A stretch of DNA of 5,254 bases from an uncultured Prevotellaceae bacterium. GTDB taxonomy: Bacteria; Bacteroidota; Bacteroidia; Bacteroidales; Bacteroidaceae. Positions within the stretch are counted from its first letter, which is position 1, and every line of letters starts with the position of its first letter. The notes beneath the pieces were generated by a model. The model searched no databases. It saw nothing but the letters and a program-made list of their open reading frames with translations, and was not told the DNA's origin. This document shows, piece by piece, positions 1 through 5,254 of the stretch. The stretch spans positions 1 through 5,254 of the forward strand of contig CAMJLI010000149.1 in assembly GCA_946406585.1 (NCBI GenBank). Reading direction: 5' to 3'. Made by a program: the position numbers and the translations under genes.

Positions 1-160
1 CATCCAGGTCGGCAAGTGCACCCCCGACGGCAAGTTCTCTCTGAACACCCTCCGTTGCGTCGGTGCCTGTGGTCTCGCCCCCGTCGCCATGATTGGCGAC
101 AAGGTCTACGGCCGCCTCACCCCCGACATGGTCCCCGGCATCATCGCCGAGTACAAATAA
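1..160 (+). CDS. NuoE/HydC/HndA-type [2Fe-2S] subunit, C-terminal end (partial)
   Basis: This is the last 52 codons of a gene that enters from the left edge; the frame starts at position 2 and ends with TAA at 158-160. The fragment contains RCVGACGLAP, with the C-x3-C pair at fragment residues 19 and 23, followed by a short segment ending GRLTPDMVPGIIAEYK. This is the C-terminal half of the thioredoxin-like [2Fe-2S] fold of the 24-kDa NADH dehydrogenase subunit family (NuoE, HydC, HndA); the first two cluster cysteines lie outside the window. Such subunits pass electrons between a flavin/NAD(P)H subunit and partner iron-sulfur proteins. Many Bacteroidales complex I operons lack NuoE, so I infer a subunit of an electron-bifurcating [FeFe] hydrogenase or similar NAD(P)-linked complex, but the partners are not visible. 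GC is about 63%, with codons mostly ending in C. The hairpin 21 nt downstream suggests it is the last gene of its operon. Confidence 0.88.
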   Translation, partial: IQVGKCTPDGKFSLNTLRCVGACGLAPVAMIGDKVYGRLTPDMVPGIIAEYK

Positions 161-180
161 ACCCCACAAGGATTGACAAC

Positions 181-210
181 AGCAAGGGCGCCCATTCGGG
201 CGCCCTTGCT
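181..210 (+). terminator. Strong hairpin, probable intrinsic terminator of the upstream operon
   Basis: A perfect 13-bp inverted repeat (AGCAAGGGCGCCC at 181-193, its complement at 198-210) closes a 4-nt ATTC loop. It begins 21 nt after the stop codon of the NuoE-like gene. The following tail (TCGTCTTCTC) is pyrimidine-rich but not a clean T-run, so it is an imperfect Rho-independent terminator. Its position between an ended gene and the promoter of the next supports the terminator role; mRNA 3'-end stabilisation is the alternative. Confidence 0.8.
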
Positions 211-237
211 TCGTCTTCTCCTCTGCCTATATAACTT

Positions 238-245
238 TAATTTTG
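238..245 (+). promoter_or_regulatory. Possible second -7 element (TAATTTTG) upstream of the helicase gene
   Basis: TAATTTTG matches the Bacteroidota -7 consensus TAnnTTTG. No TTTG lies at the expected -33 distance (about 214-217), so it would be a weak promoter if used. A start here would fall near 249-252 and give a leader of about 25 nt. Its TTTG also serves as the -33 box of the better promoter just downstream, so the two readings compete. Confidence 0.3.
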
Positions 246-272
246 CCGTTCCAGAAATAATGCGTATCTTTG
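242..272 (+). promoter_or_regulatory. Bacteroidota-type promoter of the helicase gene
   Basis: TTTG at 242-245, a 19-nt spacer, then TATCTTTG at 265-272 match the Bacteroidota sigma factor consensus (-33 TTTG, -7 TAnnTTTG) at every fixed base and at normal spacing. The -7 box ends only 4 nt before the ATG at 277, so the transcript should begin at or within a few bases of the start codon. No Shine-Dalgarno sequence is present and there is hardly room for one. Confidence 0.75.
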
Positions 273-276
273 CACC

Positions 277-612
277 ATGATAGCGTTTATCGACACAGAA
301 GTAAATCCACAGACACGCAAAGTTGAGGATTATGGGGTGACACTGGAAAATGGCTCGGTCTTGCACACTCGGTCCAGTTCTGATTTTGTGGCCTTCGTGT
401 CTAAATGCGACACTCTGTGTGGACATAATATCATCAACCATGATCTGAAATACCTAAAACTCCCTGGCAGCTATACTCTCATCGACACATTGCCGCTTTC
501 ACCGCTTCTGTTCCCGAAGAAACCGTATCACAAATTGCTGAAAGACGACAAGCTGCAAGTTGACGAACTGAACAATCCTGTCAATGACGCCAAGAAGGCG
601 AAGGACTTGTTC
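277..612 (+). other. Domain: DEDD-family 3'-5' exonuclease (residues ~1-112)
   Basis: Motif I is FIDTEV (residues 4-9), giving the metal-binding pair D6 and E8. Motif II is GHNIINHD (49-56), giving D56. Motif III is NNPVNDAKKAKDLF (99-112), giving D104. All four acidic residues of the DnaQ/epsilon, RNase T and WRN exonuclease superfamily are therefore present. The usual general base is not: DEDDh enzymes have His five residues before the last Asp (here N99) and DEDDy enzymes have Tyr four residues before it (here N100). Nuclease activity is likely but unproven; the substrate is presumably a 3' DNA end near the fork or flap opened by the helicases. Confidence 0.8.
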
Positions 613-3600
613 TATGACGAGGTTGCCGCGTGGAGACAACTACCGAAAGCCAAACAGGAAATCTACTGGGAACTACTGAAGGATACAAAGGAGTTTGAGG
701 GCTTTTTCAAATATATTGTTGCGACGCAACAGACAGGGCTGCCTCTCGGGGAGTTAATCAAGGCTGAATACAAGGGACTGCTCTGCGAGAATGCCAATAT
801 TGAAGCTGTCGCCAAACGCTATCCTGTAGAATTGGCCTACGCACTGGCATTGATTGGAACCGATGACTTGGTGTCGATGACTCCTGCATGGGTGATGCAC
901 AGCTATCCCAAAGTTGGGAACGTGATGACCTTCCTGCGAAATACGCCATGTGGAGAATGTGAATATTGCAAACAACGGTTGGATGCCCATAGCGGTTTAA
1001 AGGAGTTTTTCGGATATGACGAGTTCCGCCAATTTGACGGCGTACCGATGCAGCAACAGGCAGTGGAAGCAGCCATTCGTGGCGAGTCGTTGCTGACAAT
1101 ATTCCCGACGGGTGGTGGCAAATCACTTACTTTCCAGTTACCGGCATTGATGGCTGGCCGCAATATTCATGGTTTGACGGTAGTCATCTCGCCCCTGCAA
1201 AGCCTGATGAAAGACCAGGTGGACAATCTTGCCGACCGTGGAGTGAGCGATGCTGTTACTATCAACGGATTGTTAGACCCCATCGAACGTGCTGCTGCCA
1301 TCGAGCAGGTCGCCAACGGTACTGCCAATTTGCTCTATATTGCCCCAGAGATGTTGCGCAGCAAGACCATCGAACGATTGCTTCTCAGTCGCAACGTGGT
1401 GCGTTTCGTTATCGACGAGGCACATTGTTTCTCGGCATGGGGACAGGATTTCCGCACCGACTATCTTTACATCGGAGATTATATCCGCCAGTTGCAGGAG
1501 AAGAAACAACAGGTTCAGCCAATAGCTATTTCTTGTTTCACGGCCACTGCCAAGCAGAAAGTAGTGTGTGACATCTGCGACTATTTCAAGCAAAAACTCG
1601 GCATCGACTTGCAAATCTTCGCAGCCAATTCCGAACGTAAGAACTTGCGTTATTCGGTGCTTCACGCAGACACAGAAAACGAGAAATATACTCAATTGCG
1701 TAACCTTATATTCGGACACCGCTGCCCAACGATAGTATATGTAAGTCGAACCAAACGTACAAAAGAACTTGCTGGGCGTCTGCGGCGCGACGGCATTGCC
1801 GCACTACCTTTCAATGGCAAGATGGAGTCAGCAGATAAGGTGGCAAACCAGAACGCCTTCATGAGTGGCGAGGTGCAGGTCATTGTAGCCACTTCGGCCT
1901 TCGGAATGGGGGTCGACAAGAAGGATGTGGGGTTGGTTGTGCATTATGACATCAGCGATTCGTTGGAGAACTACGTACAGGAGGCCGGACGCGCCGGTCG
2001 CGACCCGCAGATGCGGGCCGATTGCTATGTTTTGTACAGCGATAGCGATTTGGATAAGCATTTCATCCTGCTCAACCAGACAAAACTTTCCCTCAGTGAG
2101 ATTCAGCAGGTGTGGAAAGCCATCAAGGACTTGACTAAAATACGCGACAGCGTCAGTTGTTCGCCTTTGGAGATAGCCCGGCAGGCAGGATGGAACGATG
2201 ATGATGGAAATGATATCGAGACACGTGTAAAGGGGGCCATCACCGCGTTGGAGGAGGCTGGATACATCCATCGGGGAAGCAATGCCCCGCATGTTTTCGC
2301 CACAGGAATCAAGGTGCGCTCCATGGACGAGGCTCGCAACCGATTGATGGCTTCTGCGCTCTTCGACGAAGTCACACGTGAGGAATCTGCACGTGTGATA
2401 GGTTCACTTATCAGCAGCCGTGCAACTGCAAGCGGTCGGGGAGCAGAGGCTGAGAGCCGCATCGACTATCTGGCGGACATTCTTGGAATGACAAAAGAGA
2501 CGGTAGTGCGCTGTGTCAACCTGATGCGGCAGGAAGGTATTTTGGCTGATGCTCAAGACATGAAAGCCTACGTGGATCGAGCTAATATTGCGCGTGGTCT
2601 TGAAGAGGTTTTGAAGATTGAACGCTTTTTGTTGAATTGCCTAGATAAGGAGGGACACACATACAACTACAAACAACTCAACACCGAGGCGCAATCGGCG
2701 GGGAATGTCCGATGTACGGTAAAAACGTTGCGGACGCTACTACATTTCCTGAATACCAAAGGATATATTTACAAACAGGAGCATCATTCTACGGCAGACA
2801 ATGTTATGGCGCGTTTGCAGGTTGACCGTGAAACGACGCTTGCCCGCTTCGAACGTCGCGTTGACTTATGCCGATATGTTGCCAAAACATTGAGTACACT
2901 CGCCTCGTTGGACAGCGACAAGATGACCACCTTCTCTATGGTCGAGTTGTTGGAAAGGTACAATGCAACCCTACAGGGATTCACCTTTGGAAACAATGAG
3001 AAACCTACATTGACCGACATGGAAGAATCTCTTCTCTACCTTTCACGGATGGGGTTACTGAAAATCGAAGGCGGATTCATGGTGATATACAGCACTATGC
3101 AACTGCATCGGCTGGTTGTTCCACGCACCTATTACGGTAAAGAACAATACCGAATGCTTGACGAGTTCTACCGCCATCGGATACAGCAGATTCACATAGT
3201 GGGCGAGTACGCCAACATGATGGTTCGCGACTACGATGCTGCCCTGCAATTTGTCAGCGATTATTTCCTCATGAATTACCAAGCCTTCATCGACAAATAT
3301 TTCAAAAGCGAGCGACGCAAACAAATTGTCAAAAATATCACTCCGGCAAAATACAAGCAGATAATTGGCACTCTCAGCGAACGCCAACGACAGATAATCG
3401 ACGATAAGCGAAGCAAATACATTGTTGTGGCTGCTGGACCTGGCAGCGGAAAGACCCGTGTGCTGGTACACAAGTTGGCTTCGCTGCTTTTGATGGAGGA
3501 TGTGAAACACGAACAGTTGTTGATGCTCACTTTCTCGCGAGCAGCCGCCACCGAGTTCAAGAAACGACTCATCGAATTGGTCGGTAACGCCGCACACTTT

Positions 3601-4932
3601 GTAGACATCAAGACCTTCCACTCCTATAGTTTCGACCTTATTGGTAGGCAAGGGTCGCTTGAGGAGATAGAAAGTGTGGTGAGTCGTGCAGCAGAAATGA
3701 TAGAGAATGGTGAAGTGGAGGAAAGCAAAATTGCCAAGAGTGTGCTCGTTATCGATGAGGCTCAGGACATGGGCACCGACGACTTTCGGCTGGTAAAGGC
3801 ACTTGTGCAGCGCAACGAAGAGATGCGTGTCATTGCCGTGGGTGACGATGATCAGAATATCTATTCCTTCCGAGGAAGCAACTCGACTCATTTGCACTCA
3901 CTCATCACCGACTACGGTGCTACCCTCTACGAACTCACGGATAACTATCGCTCCGACGGTGCTATTGTCGACTATGCCAATCGCTTTGTGCAGCAGATTC
4001 CCAACCGCATGAAGCAGACACCTATCGTTGCGGTAAGCAACGAAATGGGTGTTGTTGATGCGGCTGCCCAATTTTCAATTTCAAAGGGTACCTCCGCCGT
4101 GCTTACTGTCACCAACGAGCAGACCCTGCAAGTCGCCCATCTGTTGCATCAGCAAGGGAAGCATGTTCGCATGATTCAGGCTACCGATGGATTTCGCTTC
4201 GTCAATTTGGCCGAGGTGCGATACTTCTTTAAGCAGTTGGGCCAGTCGGAGGATGGTGCCGTCAGCCGAGAACGGTGGGCCGAAGCCAAGAGGAAAACCG
4301 AAGAGTCTTATGTCACCAGCAATTGCCTCGATGCCGTGCGACAGTTCTTTGCCGACTTTGAGGCCACCCACCAAACCTACTATCGGAGCGACTTGCGCGA
4401 GTTTGCCCTCGAATCGAGCATTGAAGACTTCATCGCCACGGAAGACAATACCGTTTTCGTTAGTACCATACACAAGGCCAAAGGTCGCGAGTTCGATACC
4501 GTCTATTTGCTGCTTGGAGGCATTCGCGATATGGATACCGACATGCTCCGTGCCATTTACGTCGGCATCACTCGAGCCAAGCATAAACTGTTCATTTACA
4601 ACGATACCTCGTTCCTTTCCTCACAGCCGACAATAGCCCTCTCGCTCTCCATGAAAGATGTTTGGCTCGATTATTTCCGCGAAAGGAAGGAAAAGGTGCT
4701 CCGCTTGCGAAGTGGCGACAAATTGAATTATAGAAATGGCTATATGATTACCCAGCAGGGAGATTATGTAGCATCTCTCTCAAAGGCCATGCGTGAACGC
4801 CTCAAAGAGTTGGAAGAAAAAGGCTATATCGTCACCGATGCTGAAGTGAGTTATATCCTCGCTTGGCGACCCCGCGAAGAACCGCAGGAAGTGGCCGTCT
4901 GTCTCGCCAATTTATACTTAGAGAAAACATAG
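277..4932 (+). CDS. DEDD exonuclease - RecQ-like helicase - UvrD-like helicase fusion protein (1551 aa)
   Basis: This very large cytoplasmic DNA-processing enzyme has no signal peptide or membrane segment. In order it shows: a DEDD 3'-5' exonuclease (about 1-112; D6, E8, D56, D104); a helical linker with cysteines 225, 228 and 231; a RecQ-type SF2 helicase (about 240-600; GGGKS 279-283, DEAH 380-383, SAWGQDFR 386-393, QEAGRAGRD 568-576); a winged-helix-like middle (about 601-1030); a UvrD/Rep-type SF1A helicase (about 1031-1445; GPGSGKT 1054-1060, DEAQD 1160-1164, GDDDQ 1189-1193, NYRS 1223-1226, HKAKGREFD 1399-1407, YVGITRA 1428-1434); and an unassigned C-terminal domain. The start is secure: an in-frame TAA lies at 238-240, no earlier ATG exists, and catalytic D6/E8 exclude a later start. 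From memory, similar 1500-1700-residue bacterial proteins are labelled RecQ family helicase; I know of no settled function. DNA repair, recombination or phage defence are all possible. It is about three times the length of ordinary RecQ and has lower GC than its neighbours. Confidence 0.93.
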   Translation: MIAFIDTEVNPQTRKVEDYGVTLENGSVLHTRSSSDFVAFVSKCDTLCGHNIINHDLKYLKLPGSYTLIDTLPLSPLLFPKKPYHKLLKDDKLQVDELNNPVNDAKKAKDLFYDEVAAWRQLPKAKQEIYWELLKDTKEFEGFFKYIVATQQTGLPLGELIKAEYKGLLCENANIEAVAKRYPVELAYALALIGTDDLVSMTPAWVMHSYPKVGNVMTFLRNTPCGECEYCKQRLDAHSGLKEFFGYDEFRQFDGVPMQQQAVEAAIRGESLLTIFPTGGGKSLTFQLPALMAGRNIHGLTVVISPLQSLMKDQVDNLADRGVSDAVTINGLLDPIERAAAIEQVANGTANLLYIAPEMLRSKTIERLLLSRNVVRFVIDEAHCFSAWGQDFRTDYLYIGDYIRQLQEKKQQVQPIAISCFTATAKQKVVCDICDYFKQKLGIDLQIFAANSERKNLRYSVLHADTENEKYTQLRNLIFGHRCPTIVYVSRTKRTKELAGRLRRDGIAALPFNGKMESADKVANQNAFMSGEVQVIVATSAFGMGVDKKDVGLVVHYDISDSLENYVQEAGRAGRDPQMRADCYVLYSDSDLDKHFILLNQTKLSLSEIQQVWKAIKDLTKIRDSVSCSPLEIARQAGWNDDDGNDIETRVKGAITALEEAGYIHRGSNAPHVFATGIKVRSMDEARNRLMASALFDEVTREESARVIGSLISSRATASGRGAEAESRIDYLADILGMTKETVVRCVNLMRQEGILADAQDMKAYVDRANIARGLEEVLKIERFLLNCLDKEGHTYNYKQLNTEAQSAGNVRCTVKTLRTLLHFLNTKGYIYKQEHHSTADNVMARLQVDRETTLARFERRVDLCRYVAKTLSTLASLDSDKMTTFSMVELLERYNATLQGFTFGNNEKPTLTDMEESLLYLSRMGLLKIEGGFMVIYSTMQLHRLVVPRTYYGKEQYRMLDEFYRHRIQQIHIVGEYANMMVRDYDAALQFVSDYFLMNYQAFIDKYFKSERRKQIVKNITPAKYKQIIGTLSERQRQIIDDKRSKYIVVAAGPGSGKTRVLVHKLASLLLMEDVKHEQLLMLTFSRAAATEFKKRLIELVGNAAHFVDIKTFHSYSFDLIGRQGSLEEIESVVSRAAEMIENGEVEESKIAKSVLVIDEAQDMGTDDFRLVKALVQRNEEMRVIAVGDDDQNIYSFRGSNSTHLHSLITDYGATLYELTDNYRSDGAIVDYANRFVQQIPNRMKQTPIVAVSNEMGVVDAAAQFSISKGTSAVLTVTNEQTLQVAHLLHQQGKHVRMIQATDGFRFVNLAEVRYFFKQLGQSEDGAVSRERWAEAKRKTEESYVTSNCLDAVRQFFADFEATHQTYYRSDLREFALESSIEDFIATEDNTVFVSTIHKAKGREFDTVYLLLGGIRDMDTDMLRAIYVGITRAKHKLFIYNDTSFLSSQPTIALSLSMKDVWLDYFRERKEKVLRLRSGDKLNYRNGYMITQQGDYVASLSKAMRERLKELEEKGYIVTDAEVSYILAWRPREEPQEVAVCLANLYLEKT
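949..969 (+). other. CxxCxxC cluster immediately before the RecQ core (residues 225-231)
   Basis: The residues CGECEYC place cysteines at 225, 228 and 231, with H238 seven residues later as a candidate fourth ligand. This suggests a small zinc (or less likely iron-sulfur) site that packs against the RecQ core, which begins about ten residues on. C170 is a more distant alternative ligand. Metal binding is inferred from spacing only. Confidence 0.55.
994..2076 (+). other. Domain: RecQ-like SF2 helicase core (residues ~240-600)
   Basis: All SF2 motifs are in order: motif 0 region LKEFFGYDEFR (241-251) with the glutamines at 259-261; motif I FPTGGGKS (276-283, K282); Ia VVISPLQSLMKDQ (302-314); II DEAH (380-383) followed by the RecQ-specific aromatic-rich loop (384-393); III FTATAK (421-426); IV TIVYVSRTKR (485-494); V VATSAFGMGVDKKD (537-550); VI QEAGRAGRD (568-576, likely arginine finger R575). 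The loop and motif VI are diagnostic of RecQ rather than other DEAD/DEAH helicases, so 3'-5' DNA unwinding is expected. Differences from E. coli RecQ: Q390 replaces the loop His, motif 0 has about five extra residues between FR and the glutamine, and no zinc-binding cysteine set follows the core. Confidence 0.93.
2077..3366 (+). other. Middle region with repeated winged-helix-like units (residues ~601-1030)
   Basis: This stretch joins the two motors and contains no NTPase motif. Four segments have the look of a recognition helix running into a wing: ALEEAGYI (657-664), LMRQEGIL (749-756), FLNTKGYI (824-831) and YLSRMGLL (921-928); the glycines are 92, 75 and 97 residues apart. The first is where RecQ proteins carry their winged-helix DNA-binding domain. 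The last 90 residues are rich in Tyr, Phe and charged residues and look helical; I do not recognise them. No HRDC domain is evident. Probable role is DNA binding and coupling of the motors; this is inference. Confidence 0.5.
3367..4611 (+). other. Domain: compact UvrD/Rep-like SF1A helicase (residues ~1031-1445)
   Basis: A complete SF1A motif set is present: Q-motif LSERQRQII (1033-1041); motif I AAGPGSGKTR (1052-1061, K1059); Ia LTFSRAAATEF (1084-1094); Ib KTFHSYS (1112-1118); II VIDEAQD (1158-1164); III VGDDDQNIYSFRG (1188-1200); IV DNYRS (1222-1226); V STIHKAKGREFDTVYL (1396-1411); VI IYVGITRAKHKL (1427-1438). Family members are 3'-5' DNA translocases/helicases. Only 44 residues separate TFHS from DEAQD, where UvrD, Rep and PcrA hold the much larger 1B subdomain, and the motif IV-V gap is about 170 residues, so the 2B subdomain is also reduced. 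Confidence 0.92.
4612..4929 (+). other. C-terminal domain of unknown function (residues ~1446-1551)
   Basis: About 105 residues follow SF1 motif VI. The segment SGDKLNYRNGYMI (1479-1491), then a charged helix VASLSKAMRERLKELEEKGY (1498-1517), then YILAWRP (1526-1532) and a final strand-like VAVCLANLYL (1539-1548) suggest a small alpha/beta domain. It resembles the tail I recall from long bacterial RecQ-UvrD proteins, but I cannot name the fold. No nuclease motif is visible. Confidence 0.45.
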
Positions 4933-4945
4933 CACACCAATTTTG
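4914..4945 (+). promoter_or_regulatory. Weak promoter candidate for the sugar kinase gene
   Basis: CAATTTTG (4938-4945) differs from the Bacteroidota -7 consensus TAnnTTTG at one fixed base. Upstream there is only TTTA (4911-4914), at a 23-nt spacing that is longer than usual. A start here would give an AT-rich leader of about 15 nt before the ATG at 4965. The match is marginal; read-through from the helicase gene, with no hairpin in the 32-nt gap, is equally plausible. Confidence 0.25.
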
Positions 4946-4964
4946 CAAATATTTTTAAATCCAT

Positions 4965-5254
4965 ATGACTAATTCTCGCGTGATAGGTATCGGAGAAACC
5001 GTCCTTGACATCCTTTTCAAGGACGACCAGCCGCAGAAAGCCGTTCCCGGAGGGTCGACGTTCAACAGCATCGTGTCGCTCGGACGGGCAGGGGCGAACT
5101 GCGCTATGGTGACGGAGGTGGGGGGCGACCACATAGGCGACATCATCTGCCGCTACCTGCAGGACAACGGCGTGTCGTCAGAGTACGTCTGCCGCCACTC
5201 CAACGTGAAGTCGCACATCTCGCTGGCTTTCCTCGACGAGCACAACGACGCGCA
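4965..5254 (+). CDS. PfkB-family carbohydrate kinase, N-terminal part (fructokinase-like, partial)
   Basis: The gene runs off the right edge after 96 complete codons (family members are about 290-330 residues). It starts MTNSRVIGIGETVLDI, with the first strand and the sugar-binding Asp (D15), followed by the PfkB family signature region PGGSTFNSIVSLGRAG (28-43, N34) and EVGGDHIGD (51-59). These are hallmarks of ribokinase-fold kinases that phosphorylate sugars with ATP; similarity to Bacteroidales proteins labelled fructokinase or carbohydrate kinase is from memory, and substrate cannot be read from this half. The ATP-binding DTxGAGD motif lies outside the window. The ATG at 4965 follows an AT-rich leader without Shine-Dalgarno, as is normal in Bacteroidota. 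It lies 32 nt after the helicase stop; GC is about 60%, well above the helicase gene. Confidence 0.9.
   Translation, partial: MTNSRVIGIGETVLDILFKDDQPQKAVPGGSTFNSIVSLGRAGANCAMVTEVGGDHIGDIICRYLQDNGVSSEYVCRHSNVKSHISLAFLDEHNDA

Noticed and set aside
181..210. The palindromic GC-rich hairpin as an operator or part of a CRISPR-like or mobile-element repeat
   Set aside because: It occurs once, has an intact 13-bp stem with a tetraloop, and sits 21 nt after a stop codon; a terminator explains it better. No spacer-repeat pattern, transposase or terminal inverted repeat is present in the window.
16..234. A 72-codon + strand frame at the left end
   Set aside because: It is out of frame with the NuoE-like C-terminus, is rich in Arg/His/Pro as expected for an off-frame of GC-rich DNA, and runs through the terminator hairpin.
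3055..3897. A 280-codon open frame on the minus strand, antisense to the UvrD-like domain
   Set aside because: It lies wholly inside a gene whose SF1 motifs are intact on the + strand. Its translation has no recognisable motif, and its length is explained by the codon bias of the sense gene.
4081..4584. A 167-codon minus-strand open frame and an overlapping 149-codon + frame (4187-4636) inside the SF1 region
   Set aside because: Both overlap SF1 motif V (HKAKGREFD), which is read in the main frame. Neither shows a start signal or family features.
277..4932. The long gene as an artefactual fusion of separate exonuclease, recQ and uvrD-like genes
   Set aside because: The frame is open for 1551 codons with even codon use, no internal promoter or start signal seen at the domain borders, and linkers that look like folded protein. 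From memory, other bacteria carry similarly long proteins with this layout.
4933..4964. A terminator for the helicase gene in the 32-nt gap
   Set aside because: The gap is AT-rich with a short T-run (4952-4956), but no GC-rich inverted repeat precedes it.
4851..5132. A 93-codon minus-strand frame across the helicase-kinase junction
   Set aside because: It is antisense to the recognisable start of a PfkB kinase and has no family signature of its own.

Overview
The window looks like chromosomal DNA from a member of the Bacteroidota, probably order Bacteroidales. The best evidence is a textbook Bacteroidota promoter (TTTG, 19 nt, then TATCTTTG) just ahead of the central gene, the lack of Shine-Dalgarno sequences, and a PfkB-family sugar kinase whose N-terminus matches the type I know from Bacteroidales. 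Genus cannot be fixed from the sequence. Base composition is uneven: the flanking genes are about 60-63% GC by hand count, while the central gene is near 48% in sampled lines.

Layout, left to right, all on the + strand. Positions 1-160 are the 3' end of a NuoE/HydC/HndA-type [2Fe-2S] subunit, probably of an electron-bifurcating hydrogenase or NADH-oxidising complex. A strong 13-bp hairpin at 181-210 follows and probably ends that transcription unit. A short AT-rich stretch (about 225-276) carries one well-formed promoter, plus a second promoter-like element. The rest of the window is dominated by one 1551-codon gene (277-4932). Only 32 nt later a PfkB-family carbohydrate kinase begins (4965) and runs off the right edge.

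The central protein is the notable object. In one chain it joins (i) a DEDD-type 3'-5' exonuclease domain, (ii) a helical linker ending in a CxxCxxC cluster, (iii) a complete RecQ-like SF2 helicase core, (iv) about 430 residues containing up to four winged-helix-like units, (v) a complete but compact UvrD/Rep-like SF1A helicase, and (vi) a C-terminal domain I cannot assign. Exonuclease plus RecQ resembles the eukaryotic WRN protein; the added SF1 motor makes it a triple nuclease-helicase-helicase enzyme. All NTPase motifs look intact in both motors. The third exonuclease motif lacks the usual His or Tyr general base (Asn at both positions), and the usual RecQ zinc subdomain after the helicase core is missing. 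It could serve DNA repair/recombination or anti-phage defence; the flanking genes are metabolic and do not decide between these.

The three genes do not form an obvious pathway. The hydrogenase-type gene and the sugar kinase look like core metabolism, and the lower-GC helicase gene sits between them as a self-contained unit with its own promoter, consistent with (not proof of) insertion by horizontal transfer.
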